A stretch of DNA of 64,000 bases from contig WHVD01000139.1 in NCBI GenBank assembly GCA_015178975.1, forward strand, positions 62,001 to 126,000, read 5' to 3'. Source of the stretch: Hysterangium stoloniferum. Lineage: Eukaryota > Basidiomycota > Agaricomycetes > Hysterangiales > Hysterangiaceae. Shown here one piece after another: positions 25,687 to 38,329 of this stretch. Within the stretch, counting starts at the first letter, position 1, and each line of letters starts with the position of its first letter. The position numbers were made by a program, and so were the translations under genes. The notes beneath the pieces were generated by a model. That model searched no databases. It saw only the letters and a program-made list of their open reading frames with translations, and was not told the DNA's origin.

Positions 25687-27949
25687 CTATTTTTCTGCCC
25701 ACTCTCTATTTCTATTTCTTTCCTGTGAATGAATCGTTGGGGAGGGAGGAGGACTCGGATGGGCTGGCGTCTGAAGAGCGTAATAGCTCTTGGAACGAAG
25801 CCATCGTCCGTATTTCTGGAAAAAAAAAACGATGACAACTTTGCAAACAGTAAGGCCAGCAGATGTACCGTGACGCACCATGAACAAAATGGGGATCGGC
25901 ACACAAACGAGAGAAACGAAAGCAAACACACTCGATCCCCACGCATCGCCCAGTCCCTGAAACATGGCTGGACTAAATAGTGGGAATGCAGCGGCGAATA
26001 CAGAGCGCACGAGGACGTTGGCTGCGAGTGCACTGGCGCAGTACAAAGGGTACGCATCCATAAGGAATGCGACAAACGTCGTCATGATGAGAATGGTCCC
26101 CAGCCCGAAGGGAATACCAGACAGGATGGGGACGATCGCCGGAATGGCTGGAGCGGATGTCCTAGTACAAGATGTGAATGAACGCCAGTCATGCCTTTTG
26201 ACAACACTCACCATGCAAACCAAAACATACTCAATGGTAGGGCAATTCCACCTACGACGGCAACATATAGACGTCTTATAGATTGCACAGTATTAAGCAA
26301 TGAATAACAATGAAGTAGGTCAACTAACGCCTCAGGTACAGCAGTGCCTCCGCCCTTTTCCATGGCTTTCCGATACAAGCTATTCTGAAGCGGAGTAGTG
26401 GCGAGAGCGATCCATTGTCCCAAGGCAATGCCCAGAAACGCCAAACCAGTGTCACCAGGAGAAAACCTACGATGCTGCTCGAAGACAATTGGGAAAGCAA
26501 CAAATTGTGCATATAATGTCGCGTAGGCCACACTGATGTAGAGAGCGATAAGAGTGACTATTGGCTCGGTGAAAAGGAAAACTGGCGGAGGGAAAGAGAA
26601 CATGCGATGTAAAAATATGTAAACTATATGATTAATCTCCGCTAATTACCGAAAGGCCGCTTTAAATTCGACATGAGGAGGTCTCGGAGCGATGTTTGTT
26701 TGAGCCTATCGTGTATGCTGACGTAGTACAGACGACCACCCGATGTTTTCTGAAGGTTCCAAGCGCGTCTTCTGAGCAGTACAGGGGGGTACTCAAACAA
26801 GAGTTATTGCACATACTAGTTTTAAACAAAAGGGCACTTACTGTCTCTGCAAGAAAGAAAAATGAGGTGATAGCGACCAAAGCTGATAGACCGAACATAA
26901 TCCAGAAAACTATACCTACAGGAGAAAAAGTTTTAGGCACCCAAAGGCAACTGTCAACCACTAACGCCATCCGTTTCCAGTAGACTGTGATACGAAACCA
27001 CCTATGATTGGCCCCGAGACTGCGATGGCAAACACGTTTAGGCTATACATAACCATAACTAATCATGAACATAACACACTTGGTCCCAGAAATGTACCAA
27101 GAGAATAGAAGGTGACGGCCATTGCGCGTTCACGGGGATGCCACATGTCAGTGACCTGAGCACCAGCATTGCTAAGAGGTGCAGACCCTGCTATGCCTCC
27201 TAAAAGACGACAAACTACAATTGTCTGATGAATGGCAAGTTGAACAAAATGTATCCCGGTCTGGAGTGGCAGTGCAGTCACCTGAATATTTGTGGCAAGA
27301 GCCCCTCCAAGATGGAAGAAGAGATAAGTCGTATAAGAACACATAAACACAATCCGCTAGATTCACATGGTAAAGAGACCACATGGTGAGTGATGAAAAC
27401 AGCATACACGTCCATAAATCTGTAAAAAAAAGGCTAATTTAATCATCGTATATGAAATAAGTGGAGTGTGCCCTGCCTCGCTGAGAGGTGCAAAGAATAG
27501 CGGTCTTGGCAATGCAGCGCAGGATGAGAAACACATCGATATGATACGCCTTATTTATCACTAACCCGACACCGAAACCGAGTACATATAATGAAATGCC
27601 GAGATCGGCCAACGTACGAGTGGTGTGCAGCTGAGATGTCATAAACCCAAGTCCGCCGCTGTAGGAGGATGAAGCAAACGAGAGATTCCAAGTTGAAAAT
27701 GAGAGCTTTGCAAATAAAAATGAGTTTTCGGCCTCTGGCATATGTTATATCACATTAAATTATTACTTGCAGCGTGAGTAACCACCGTCGGTATTTTGTC
27801 CATTGGCGGGGATCTTCTGGGTCATTTTCGAGCCAGTCCACAATAAATGGGTCCTCGACTGTACCCTTCCCAGGATAATCAGGGTGTTGGGCGGTGGTAA
27901 AATGCGTCTCAGACTCAGACACTGGGGAAGTGCGTTTGGTGGAGGACAT
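25687..27949 (-). CDS. MFS antiporter, DHA1 (polyamine/drug) type
   Basis: Major facilitator with twelve expected helices that exports drugs or polyamines by proton antiport. The start at 27949 gives a cytosolic head ending DPFIVDWLENDPEDPRQWTK, the hallmark D-P-x-x-P-x-x-W of fungal DHA1 proteins. Spliced exons give SSYSGGLGFMTSQL, LGISLYVLGFGVG, then GSAPLSNAGAQVTDMW and RERAMAVTFYSLGTFLGP. VFWIMFGLSALVAITSFFFLAET precedes the central loop. The second half includes VAYATLYAQFVAFPIVFEQH, FSPGDTGLAFLGIALG and FGLGTILIMTTFVAFLMDAY. It ends FMVRHGKYGRWLRSKS and a short hydrophilic tail. About ten short exons. The substrate cannot be told from sequence. Confidence 0.85.
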
Positions 27950-29105
27950 TCTGGTCCCTAAGGTACCGTGGAACCAGCGACTTTAAAAGGCCTACATTTA
28001 CATAAAACTGTCGCCCGGTTGCATACTCACGCCATGTAAGCTCGTAAGGGTCATGAGAACATGACATCCTACAACGGTTACATAACGATATCCCCTCGGA
28101 ATAGCTTAGAACCCGTAAACAATTTGTCATGCCGTATGCCGAATCATATCTCGCCTAACTCGTCAAGTCGGATCTGAACATACAGTGCCGTGACAGCAGT
28201 GCTGAAGTTGACACAGTGGCCTCGCGCAGTGAAGTTTCTTGTAGGCGACTGCTTGAACTAGTCAAATGCAGCGTCGAAGGGTATCATCAGATAAAAAACA
28301 AATAATGCATGAAACCACGCAAGAGGTCGCATCCACAGATTATTTCTGGCCTATAGCGTAACGTGACAGGATTACAACACAGCTGTAGCCTGACTAAGTG
28401 CCCTGCGGTAATTGGCGACCCACCCAATCCACGGCAAGTTGTCATAGTGTGTGCGCTAAAAAAAAGCCCCTGTAACGATTGTTGAATCAAAAAGTCTTGT
28501 TTATCCCAGGCGTTTCCCTTAGGGGAAAGATGGGTGAAGAAGGGTAGAAGGCCGTTTGGCAACGCAGCTCGGCGATCGTCAAGGTCTGATCCGAGCTTGT
28601 AGACGTCATTTTATACCTTCGTGATCACCGAAAGATTCCCTAGTTCAATACAGTCAATGTCTTACTGGAGTATATCTCCCTAGAGATGGCTCTTAGATTT
28701 AAGGCTGCAATAACAAAGTCTAGAACGATCAACCATGGCTTGCATGTCAAGCCCAGTTTGCCAGCTTGAGACATTCGAAGTTTGCGTGGGAAAGGCCACA
28801 GGAAAACCCAGTGTTCTCAAGTCATTTCCAGCACTGGGAAAGAACCGAGTGCACTCCTATGCGGGGAGTAATGAAGGTAGACGATGCGGAACCGTATTCC
28901 AATACTGCTTGCTGAGTCTGAAATAGGGGTGTCACGATAACGTGAGTCACAAGTTCCCCCTTTGCCTGCAGCTTGCACCTCGTGTTGCCGTCCTTTTGCA
29001 ACTTGACCTTTTACTACCACAAACACAGCTTTATTTTGGTAAGTATAAATCCCCAGCCTGTCATTTTTGCTTGCTTTAATTCTGTTTTCTGTGTTTAGGT
29101 CCATT
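27950..29105. other. Divergent promoter region with ATG8 5'-UTR intron
   Basis: Promoters of the antiporter (minus) and ATG8 (plus). A probable 5'-UTR intron of ATG8 lies at 29039-29098: GTAAGT donor, TTTAG acceptor, seven bases before the start codon. The remaining sequence, including small frames at 28287-28562 and 28735-28926, has no recognised coding content. Confidence 0.5.
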
Positions 29106-29698
<593 letters not shown>

Positions 29699-30208
29699 TT
29701 ACATGCGACCATTTGTATGGACGCTTAATTATCCGATTTGAATACCTCTTACAACTCCTCACTTTGGATCAGCTGTCCTCTTTGCACGACCACAGAGGCA
29801 GTTGATTTTGTCCGGGTTGGCTTGACCGTCCCTATGTATTGTATCGCTTGGTTTCGTTTTTTCTGTTATAAGTCTGGAATAGTGCATGAATTGATCACGC
29901 TTTTTATAATGTAATTGAAACAATTGATACTGAAACCATTTGAAAGTCTGCGTCAAGCTGTAGAGAGTGGCTTGTACTTTAGGACGAAGCTTATTTAGGC
30001 GAGAATTAAGTTAAAGAATTGGCTTTGAGCGTAGCGCTATTTTCAGTGCCTTGCTGAAGTCTGCTCCTTATCCAAAAAGGTCTCTCCTGACCTCTAAACA
30101 CTCTTTCAAGCTTCCCTTTCCTTCTTTCCACTTTGTTTCCTTTACCAACTTCTCGCATTCCTTTGCACAATCTGTAATTACCGTAAAAAGAGGTTCAAGT
30201 CAAAAATC
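29699..30208. other. Intergenic, ATG8 3' flank and next promoter
   Basis: The end of ATG8 transcription and, from about 30050, a pyrimidine-rich tract (CTCTTTCAAGCTTCCCTTTCC-like) just upstream of the next start. Such CT-rich leaders are common in fungal promoters. Nothing else seen. Confidence 0.5.
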
Positions 30209-31999
30209 ATGCCACGGCCCAGCGATCTTTATGCTACTTTGGGAGCACCGGGCATGTACCAGGCGACACCTACAAACTGGATCTCCTACCAGCTTCCATG
30301 CGTATACGTCTTTCCGCCTGAAGAGGACAACCAGAAGGTCCTTTGTCTTTTCCAGGCGGGCTCTGCTTCACCCGCACCATACCAGTCGTTCTACGACGTG
30401 CCCGACGAGGATCCCTTTAGCTCAGATCACATAGAATTTGAACGAGGGCTCCGACGACGCAACCCGAAAGTCACATACCGTTCGCATAATTGGAGAGCTC
30501 CCGAGCAGGTAACGACCACTTCACTAGGTTCAGGCTCGTCAATCTCTTCCGCATCAACCAGGTGGTCCTCGGACTCTATGGCGGACCAACCTGATCAGGC
30601 AGCTATCTTCCTCAATCAACCATGTGACATGAATCTATCTGACCACTTGGACGACCACTGGCAAGAGACACACGTCCCCATTCGACCTGCATCACGTCGT
30701 TCATCTGTATTTGGGGACAGACCGTCCAACCATGAAGTCCCCGAAGTCGGGGGGCAGGATGAAATATCCCAATCGGGGATTTGTAGGTCGCCGTCGTTAT
30801 CCATGTCTATTAAAAACAAAGCGGCAACAGCGCTTAAAGCTATGGGGGGTTCGAGAAGCAGGCGGAGAGAGGGCGAATCGAGGCGAACCGAAAATGCCTC
30901 AGAATCAGCCATGGATCCCAGACCTGATCCTACTTACGGGAGCTGGTTCGAATCGGACCTGTTACCGCCGCAACGGAAAAAGAATGCGCGGAGAACATTA
31001 GCCGAATTGTTTGTCTCGAGGTCCTCCACCTCGGACACGTCTGCAGTGTCACCAAGAGAAGACGTAAAATCGCTACGTCCCTTACCGACTGCTACAAATA
31101 AAAATGTTATCGGGAGGCGAAAGTCTGTCACGCGATTGTTGCGACTTAATCATGACAAGCAGGCAGCCACAAGGGGAGATGAACTTCCTCCATCTACGGA
31201 CGTGACTTCGGTCATATCACCCTTGTCAACATCTCTTACCTTGCCAGAGCGGGGTCGTAAAATGACGAAATTCAAGTCCATGTCACAGATGTTGGGACTC
31301 GGCGGGAGCCTATCGAAGTTGCCATCTACAAATTCAATGGCTAACATCACGGATCAGGAAGAGATGTTACAGAGCCAATTGAATATCAGTCCACAGACTG
31401 TTCTCCCAGACAAAACGTTTGCCCCTGCCGGTCCAGAGCCAGCTTTTCCTCTCCAGCAATCACTCGGCAGGTCTGGTTCTCCTGTATCACTTGAATCCAA
31501 GGCAAGCACAGCGCGACCTCCCAAAAGACGCGCCTCATTCCTTAATGGTTGCAATTTCTCATTCCGGCAACTCCAGCGTCACTTTACCCCAAGCCAGACT
31601 CCCGACATACCGTCGGATAATACTGCCAATGTCGAGCGAGCAAGCTCATCTGATTCCACAGAAGTATTGTCTGAGGGACAGTGTTCCCCACATCCTTCCA
31701 CAGACAGTGAAACTGGTGAGGATGAACCACAGTCGCCTATTGTGGTTGATATACCTACAATAATCGTTGGGGATGACTGTGTGCAAGATCCTGTGATATC
31801 TGATGATACACAGAAGCCGAAACCAGTAGATATCGAGGAAGAGTTTGACTTTACAGCCCGTTTCGGACTACGCGTGGATGATAGCGGCAGACCGACAGAC
31901 TCGCCTATAATGGAGCTTGCTGTTCAACTTAATTCTCTTGATTTTGATCGACTTGCCTTTGATCCCGATGCATTCACGAATTCCATCTATGATGATTAA
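30209..31999 (+). CDS. Disordered Ser-rich protein of unknown function
   Basis: A single 596-codon exon, unusual among the intron-rich neighbours. The first 50 residues (MPRPSDLYATLGAPG, TNWISYQLPCVYVFPPEE) look folded. The rest is rich in Ser, Thr, Pro and charged residues with phospho-site-like patches: RPASRRSSVF, GRRKSVTRLLRLN, PPKRRASFLNG. It ends in an acidic, hydrophobic-spaced tail (LNSLDFDRLAFDPDAF). No signal peptide or membrane helix. I do not recognise the family. The basic RxxS patches suggest a kinase substrate, for instance of PKA-like kinases, but that is inference. Confidence 0.8.
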   Translation: MPRPSDLYATLGAPGMYQATPTNWISYQLPCVYVFPPEEDNQKVLCLFQAGSASPAPYQSFYDVPDEDPFSSDHIEFERGLRRRNPKVTYRSHNWRAPEQVTTTSLGSGSSISSASTRWSSDSMADQPDQAAIFLNQPCDMNLSDHLDDHWQETHVPIRPASRRSSVFGDRPSNHEVPEVGGQDEISQSGICRSPSLSMSIKNKAATALKAMGGSRSRRREGESRRTENASESAMDPRPDPTYGSWFESDLLPPQRKKNARRTLAELFVSRSSTSDTSAVSPREDVKSLRPLPTATNKNVIGRRKSVTRLLRLNHDKQAATRGDELPPSTDVTSVISPLSTSLTLPERGRKMTKFKSMSQMLGLGGSLSKLPSTNSMANITDQEEMLQSQLNISPQTVLPDKTFAPAGPEPAFPLQQSLGRSGSPVSLESKASTARPPKRRASFLNGCNFSFRQLQRHFTPSQTPDIPSDNTANVERASSSDSTEVLSEGQCSPHPSTDSETGEDEPQSPIVVDIPTIIVGDDCVQDPVISDDTQKPKPVDIEEEFDFTARFGLRVDDSGRPTDSPIMELAVQLNSLDFDRLAFDPDAFTNSIYDD

Positions 32000-32312
32000 A
32001 TTCACCCGATTAAGCCCCTTCGATAATTCACCATCTTCAGACATATCATTTTATCATTTAACATACCTACTTTCACCATCACATTGTAACAGTATCGTCA
32101 TGCTACCGCATCACTATTCGGCTAAATAGTATATTTCTAATTATTTCGAAATCGATCCACCTTATTTTGCATGCGTATATAATAAACGGACACTGCTAGA
32201 TGTGACCCAAGCCATACACCAGTGACCGTCTACTTGACGAAAATTCGGTGGGGATTCATTTACAGTTACAAAAATATAGCATGATTAGGGCTTTTTTCGT
32301 GGTTGCAACTAA
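32000..32312. other. Intergenic 3' flank
   Basis: A-T rich 3' flank of the disordered protein gene, up to the kinase relic. No feature recognised. Confidence 0.45.
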
Positions 32313-32437
32313 TAAGCCAAGAAATCCTTTGTAGGCCCACTTGAAAAACAAAAGGATCGAAGATTAGTGTAGATCTCGCGCATCGTAGGGCGTTGCTTAC
32401 GCTCGAAGTGGCGACAGATAGCCCAAACTACTGGTTA
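32313..32437 (-). pseudogene. Relic of a TKL kinase C-terminus
   Basis: The minus strand reads VVWAICRHFERKQRPTMREI then YTNLRS before a stop. This matches the end of the kinase domain of the neighbouring gene at 33069 (IWAVCQKCWIFVPRQRPSMR), but the conserved Cys-Trp-x-x-x-P is lost through a short deletion. An intron-like border (TTTTAACCAG) precedes it. Upstream sequence to about 32580 is interrupted by stops. Most likely the tail of a decayed tandem duplicate of the kinase fusion gene. Confidence 0.5.
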
Positions 32438-32440
32438 AAA

Positions 32441-33068
32441 GGGGGACACATGGAAATTACAAAAAGCACTGACATACTATGGATCTTATGGATACATTTG
32501 TCTGCTATAATTTCCAGTGGCAGGTGTTGAACGCAACCTAGATAATCCTTTTAGGGGATATGCTCAGATTCCCTGGGCCGACTTCGGTATGAATGGGGGG
32601 AGGCCAGGGCCAGGATTAATTGAATCGGGAGCTAACTTAAACTTGTGCAACACTTTAGTGGACTCCCCCATGTATTACTGTGAAGTTTCCACAAGACAAT
32701 TCTTTAATTTTTAACAGTCTTATAAAGAGAGTAAAGGCCTTGATTTCTACTATGATCCCTACTTCCTAAAATTTGCAGTTTGAGTCTGAGTCCATTCATG
32801 GATACATCTTGATTTATAAATGAATCTGTAGGAGTCCTTAGATGGCCTTCCAGGTGGATTATTGGGGCTTATTACGGAGAATGGGGTAGCGTTTTTCTTA
32901 GCAAACCTAATATAATGTCGCTACTGGCAAAAATTGGGAGGTGACTATTAGATATTAGAACCATGCGCATAATGTGCGCAGTAGATTAGTAATGCTAAAA
33001 AAACAATAGGATCTATGTGTATACACATAAGGTAATCGCGAAGATCGCAGCCATGACCCATACAAATA
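32441..33068. other. Degenerate sequence between kinase relic and fusion gene
   Basis: Possible further remains of the kinase relic up to about 32580, then A-T rich sequence without recognised coding content up to the stop codon of the fusion gene. Confidence 0.4.
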
Positions 33069-36043
33069 TCATAAACTAGGAGTATTCAAAAGAGAGCTGA
33101 GTTCACGAGAAACCTCTCGCATCGATGGCCGCTGTCTAGGGACAAAGATCCAACATTTCTGGCACACAGCCCAGATCTCATCACTCAATGCCGGGTTTAT
33201 GTTCATTCCGGGTCGCGTTGGGAGCTCCCCTCGGCTGATCATCCCTATAACAGGCCCGACACTTATTATATCTGCATAAGGAATTTGCCCAGACATAATC
33301 TCCTGTTTAATCATTAGCAGAAGAACCCAATGTATATTAATTTCGAGGTAGAAAATGGCACACACCAGAACAGTCATGGCATAGGCCCACACGTCACTCT
33401 CGGCGGAGGGAACTACACCATCTTTCAACAATTCGGGGGACATCCAACGAATGGTACCGATTAGTCCCCTCGTCGCAGTCATACCGCCTTCCTTGAGGAC
33501 TTTGGCAAGCCCGAAATCACTAAGACAAGGACGGCCGGCGTCGGACATTAGTATATTGCCCTGTGACTCGGTCAGGCATAATTAAATATCTTGATAGCAC
33601 ATTCACTAACTCCACGAATATCTCCGTGTATTATAGAAGGAAGATAGTCATGTAGGAAGGCTAGTCCTTCTGCGATATCGACCAGCTAAATATAATATAA
33701 TTAGTCATTTGTTACTTGCAAATGGCGAAACAATTCACCGCTTTCAAACGCTCAAGGCCAGGACGAGTTTTCATGTAATGGTTAAGCGTACCTGCTGACA
33801 TCCAGGGAGATATTAGACGAGGTATCCCATAAGGTTCCGGGCCCACACGGTACGCAAAGCCCAGACATTTAAGGACAATATCATGAGAGACCCAGGTCCA
33901 ACTCGTATATTCACGCCGTAGTCGCTACAAAAACGAAATTAGTACTTGAATGCTTTGGGGTAATAGTTGGTCTGATACCGCTAAGAGCCTCTCATCTTCG
34001 ACACGTCGGCCATCCGAGTCAAAGAGTCTAATGACTTTGATGGCAACCCTCGTACCATTATAATCTCCCGCATAGATGTCTGAAAACCCCCCGTGGGCTT
34101 CCGCATGCCTACTCACATTACTTATGCGTCCGTCCAAACAACGATCCGAATGTCTATCAAATGGATCGCTTGGAATGATGCTTTGGGATGAACCTTCTAT
34201 GTTTTCTGCATCTGTAGTTCGGCTGGTCTCCCTCCCTATGGACCCCGAGGTGGCCCGCGCGGTATGCGACCCGTTGGATACCGCAGGGATCCTCGTGCTG
34301 GCCCTCATGCCTACAGAAACAGCCTCTTCTACAAGTTCGTCGAAGTCCAGTTGCTCTTCCAATTTCAGGGTTTGACTTCTTTTCTGTAGCCACTCCCGTA
34401 ATTTTCTATCAATAACCAATTCGTCAAGTTGTTTAACGACCAGATCCACAGCCACAGCAATGTCAGAACGATCTGTATGAACATCCACCACGGATTCAAA
34501 GCCCAAAAGTTCTTTGACGACCATATGAATTCGACGACACCGCTCGAAGTTTATTAGTCCTGTTCGGCCTTGGTCATTCACGAGTATAGGATCGCCTCTG
34601 TGTCTCATTTTGAGGTCATGAAGATGGATTTCTGTGAATAATTTCAGTTTAACCAGTTGGGAACAGCGATAGTGATTGGCCACCTACGTAGCCAGGGTAC
34701 ACAATTACGGCGCTTCATGCTTAAGTCGGCCCGATAGGTCTTAAAGTTACCCATCAAATTGATCAGTTCCGATTTTTTCTTCAACGATCCCTGCTTATTC
34801 CTACTCAACCCACTGTATGTCCGTTTGAGATCGGTGATCGAAGTGCTTGCCAAGCCGTTCAACAGAGAGCAGGCTGATGAAAAATTCCCTAGTTCTATAG
34901 ATTCCTGGCATTCCAAATGAGTGGTTCGATTTTAGTCACCAAAAAAATATGTTTCTAACCTGAACAACACTCAAAAAGTATTTCACATTCGCCCTTCGCT
35001 GGGAATAATGATGTGGTCTCAGGATTGCTCGCTGTATCCAGAAGCATAATTTGCTTTCTTCGGCAATAAAAAGGGATACTGCATTCCATATATTCGGATT
35101 TTCTAGCCAATCGAAATAATCTGTTTCCTTGATATTTCGATAGTGACGGCTTGCTATGTAAGTGAGCGCTTTTGCGAGAAGGCGAGGTGAGATGTTTGGA
35201 GAATGGTGGGACCTCGTTGAATTTGTTAACGAGATGGATGATATTAAAGAAGGAGAGGGCGACGATAAACGATCGATCTAATTCGCAGTCAGATCTGAAA
35301 TCACTGAATGGGAAATCTCTTACACGAGTGTCAATGAGTTTAATAAGCTCTTGTGCGGATATTTGGAAGACTTTCCATTCTTGAACATATGTTGCAAATT
35401 TGATGGCAAATCCACGCATTTCTTCGAGAAGAACCCTATTTTGTGGCTCAATGTGAATTTCATCCAACCAAAGTCTCAACAAGGCAATAACACTAACATC
35501 CCCAATATTCAATTGGGGGAGATGCAACGTACTATACATCACTCACGAATGGTTAAGGCTCGCTCGTGTCTCTGTGTTCGATGCTAGCGACGAAACAGAT
35601 CGAAATTCTTCAAATAGAAGCTGCAATAACTCATGAGTGGTCATGAAAGCTCTGTATGACGTCAAAAATGCTTTCTTGAAGTGGAGATCTTCACTAAAAT
35701 CTAATGGCGGGTGTGAGTACATGCACATTTGAACTCGTGCTCCACACACACCTCCAATATTGGTAACTAATCGCCTTACCAGACCTCTGCGCGTCCCAAC
35801 TAACCCCCTTTCCCCAAAAGCAACGAACCCATCGTCAATTTCAGTACATGGGGAATCAGGTGGTGGTGCGCTCTCAGAAGCCACGTTGTCTTGCGACGAG
35901 GGTGTGTTCAATGGAATGTTGGACACCGATCCAGGAACATTCGAAGGATTTGCATTGCCATTGAAAAACCCTAAAACGGTGTCAGAGAAGCTTGTTTCTT
36001 CGTTTCCAAGTGGGGAAAGGAGAGTAAGCGACCTGGCTGCCAT
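33069..36043 (-). CDS. RasGEF and TKL kinase fusion, RasGEF first
   Basis: The same two catalytic modules as the gene at 13572, in reverse order. From the start (36043, MAARSLTLLSPLGNEE) a Ser/Pro-rich head leads to RasGEF_N (RRGLVRRLVTN, DLHFKKAFLTSYRAF). The RasGEF catalytic domain includes YIASRHYRNIKETDYFDWLE, SKLCFWIQRAILRP, NFSSACSLLNGLAS, CVPWLQIHLHDLK and GLINFERCRRIH. The kinase follows: GGFSDIYAG, VAIKVIR, IIHGDIRGGNILMSD, LSDFGLAKVL, GTIRWMSPELL, IWAVCQKCW. It ends SSLLNTPSL. Lys, catalytic Asp and DFG Asp are present and introns join in frame, so it looks functional. No MLKL-like helical domain is seen at its start. Expected role: guanine-nucleotide exchange on a Ras-like GTPase coupled to kinase activity. 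Confidence 0.82.
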
Positions 36044-37007
36044 TGAACGAGCTGCAAGCCGCTCCTAGGGCCGAGAGCGCCCTTGTGATGTCGTCCGAGA
36101 GTAAGTTTCCAGGAATAGTTTTCAATACACACTTCTTTATGAGTGTTGAACCTGTTGTGGAAGAACGGAAGAAGTCAAACTACTTGTTTCCAGTGGCTCT
36201 CACTGAGATTGATTACAAGACAGATTATGAGCAACTTTAACCTTACGTTCACCGTTTACAGGTACCGATATGCGCCTCAGGGCAGTGCTTGTCATCTAAT
36301 ACATCCCACGATATAATTTCTATAGACACCGAAAAAGGAACATCAGCCAAGATCTGAGTTGGGAGGTGTGTTGCATGTCAATCACTGACGACCATCGTCT
36401 ACCTAGAGTGTTAATTGGCTGATATTTCTTGAAGATCTAAACCATCAATCAATATGTTTGCCCTTAAAAGGATGAGTGTCATGAAGCAGCTGGTCGCTTC
36501 AACAATATATGCAATGTGTTGACCATCGTGGAACATCACCTGTTAGTATTCTGAGTTAAGACTGTATATACCATTGAGTGACCCGGTATTCAAAGAAATC
36601 ATGAAAGTCGGAAAAGCAAGATAAAAGGTCACTCATAGTGAAGACCAATTATATATATCAGCTTTATAGTGAGAGCTGCGCCTTATGAAGACAAAGTTAC
36701 AGCAAACCTTGTCCACTGTGTTTTTTTATAGTACAGTAGGCTATTTGTAGCCCGTGGTCGCAACTATCGTACAGGTATGGAAACAGGGGACAGTGACTTT
36801 AGGGGAGATCATAAATGACTCTGGAGGGAAAAGAGGGAGTGTCCTGATAAAGAAAGAGGGGAGGGTACGCGCATAGAAACGACCGATACAACTAGAAAAA
36901 GAAGAGTAGTTTAAAAAGACAGGGAGGACAATTGAATACGGGATGTCATATATTTTTTTAGAAACGAAATAAAATAAAAGGAGCAACCTTTGATGCCAAC
37001 ACCTGAG
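36044..37007. other. Intergenic between fusion gene promoter and LINE relic
   Basis: Promoter of the RasGEF-kinase gene at the left. A T-rich and A-rich stretch at 36720-36990 may be the 3' tail of the LINE relic that follows. No gene recognised. Confidence 0.4.
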
Positions 37008-37700
37008 TCACGGTTTCTTTGCAAGGACCGTCCCGAAGCGGGCATCGACATAGTCGAAGTAACGGTCGAACCTCGCTGAGCTATGGACGTATTTAGGGAG
37101 GGTCGGGATGCACCTTGGATTACCCAACAGGTGATGCAGAGAGAGGGAGCATCCGAGCTTGGTCAGGCTGGAGCGTAAAGCACGGCGTTGCAGGAGGTAA
37201 CAGCGGCAATGGAGCAGGAAATAGGTGAGTGCCTTCCACCGTTGGCACTTGGCAGAATCAGAGGCTTGCATATGGTGTAAAAACAAGTTGAGGCTGATAT
37301 GGGAATGTTACGATGAAAAACAGAGCTTGATTTAGCTACGGCCTCTTTGGCCTTGGTGGCGAGGCACCCAGACCATGATGTGGCTTGAGCCTGAGTAGTT
37401 TGCATAACTCATCATTAAAAAATGCAGGAGATAGCACCTTGGCCTACCCCTGGGGAGCGCTGTGAGACACATGACGACCTGGGCTGTCGAGTGGAATAAT
37501 GACTTTTTCGCGGCGGGGCTTTGCGCGTGCAATGTTCAAGGCCAAAATCACGCCTCATACACCGTGTGTTCTTCGAGGGTTCCGTGAAACCGCCTCACCA
37601 ACAACTCTCCCGACCTGATTCGTGCCTGGAGATGGGGAGCGTGCCCTTGGGTGCCACTTGGGATAATTTTTGTCCTGCATTGAGCACAAAAAAGACGCGT
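37008..37700 (-). mobile_element. 3' relic of a non-LTR (LINE) retrotransposon, RNase H end
   Basis: The lowest frame reads FLLHCRCYLLQRRALRSSLT, then HHLLGNPRCIPTLPKYVHSS and RFDRYFDY. This is the Cys/His segment and tail that end the pol protein of many basidiomycete LINEs (FLLHC..YxxQRxxL..LG..xP.LL..P..LP.L..YV..T.RF). Just upstream, in shifted frames, HIMVWVPRHQ and AKEAVAKSS match the WxPGHxGxxGN..AD..AK end of RNase H. Frameshifts show decay. The reverse transcriptase itself is not recognised, so the element is truncated at its 5' end. Confidence 0.6.
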
Positions 37701-38329
37701 GGACAAGGTTTTTGAAAACGCTGTAACTCAATGCTTATTTTTCCCTGTTGTTTTTGCGTGAGGAGGTATGTGTGAACCATCTGGTATATATCTACTTGGT
37801 TATTACCAAAGCTTTGCTTCGTATGAAGAGTCGGGTAAAAGATCACTCTTAGAACGAGGGTTCAAGGGAAATCGCCAGTTTGAACGATGAAGAGAATGTA
37901 TGCTGCTAATTAGATACAGAGCAAATAAAGCTTTAATTAATGCCGCTCGTCGGCCATACCCAATTCATATATAAGTATGCTTGACTATGTATACCGGAGT
38001 CACTACTAGAAGAACATGTACGCTGTTTGTGTGCCAGATCTGACGAGGAGAGATCTCGAGAGCTGTATCAATGTTAATAGTACAGCAGCACATGTAACAA
38101 GCTTGACCACAACTTGGGTTTCTGAACATAATGATATCGAGTAGTCGTATGAGTATGTTTGACATTGTAGCTAGGAAAATTATTTCATGCCAGCACCAGC
38201 AGAATCAACTCTCAGCTCCAGATAACCATACATCCTCCAGCCGTACTAATAGAGTCCGTCGACATAAACTGAGGTAACTTTCAACAAACTATGTAAGATT
38301 AATCATATCTGATATCAATACCTCGTATT
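37701..38329. other. Intergenic, GH63 3' flank
   Basis: A-T rich; no coding or repeat feature recognised apart from the possible upstream edge of the LINE relic. Confidence 0.4.

Noticed and set aside
28287..28926. Small open frames upstream of ATG8
   Set aside because: No recognised motif, and they overlap the divergent promoter region.
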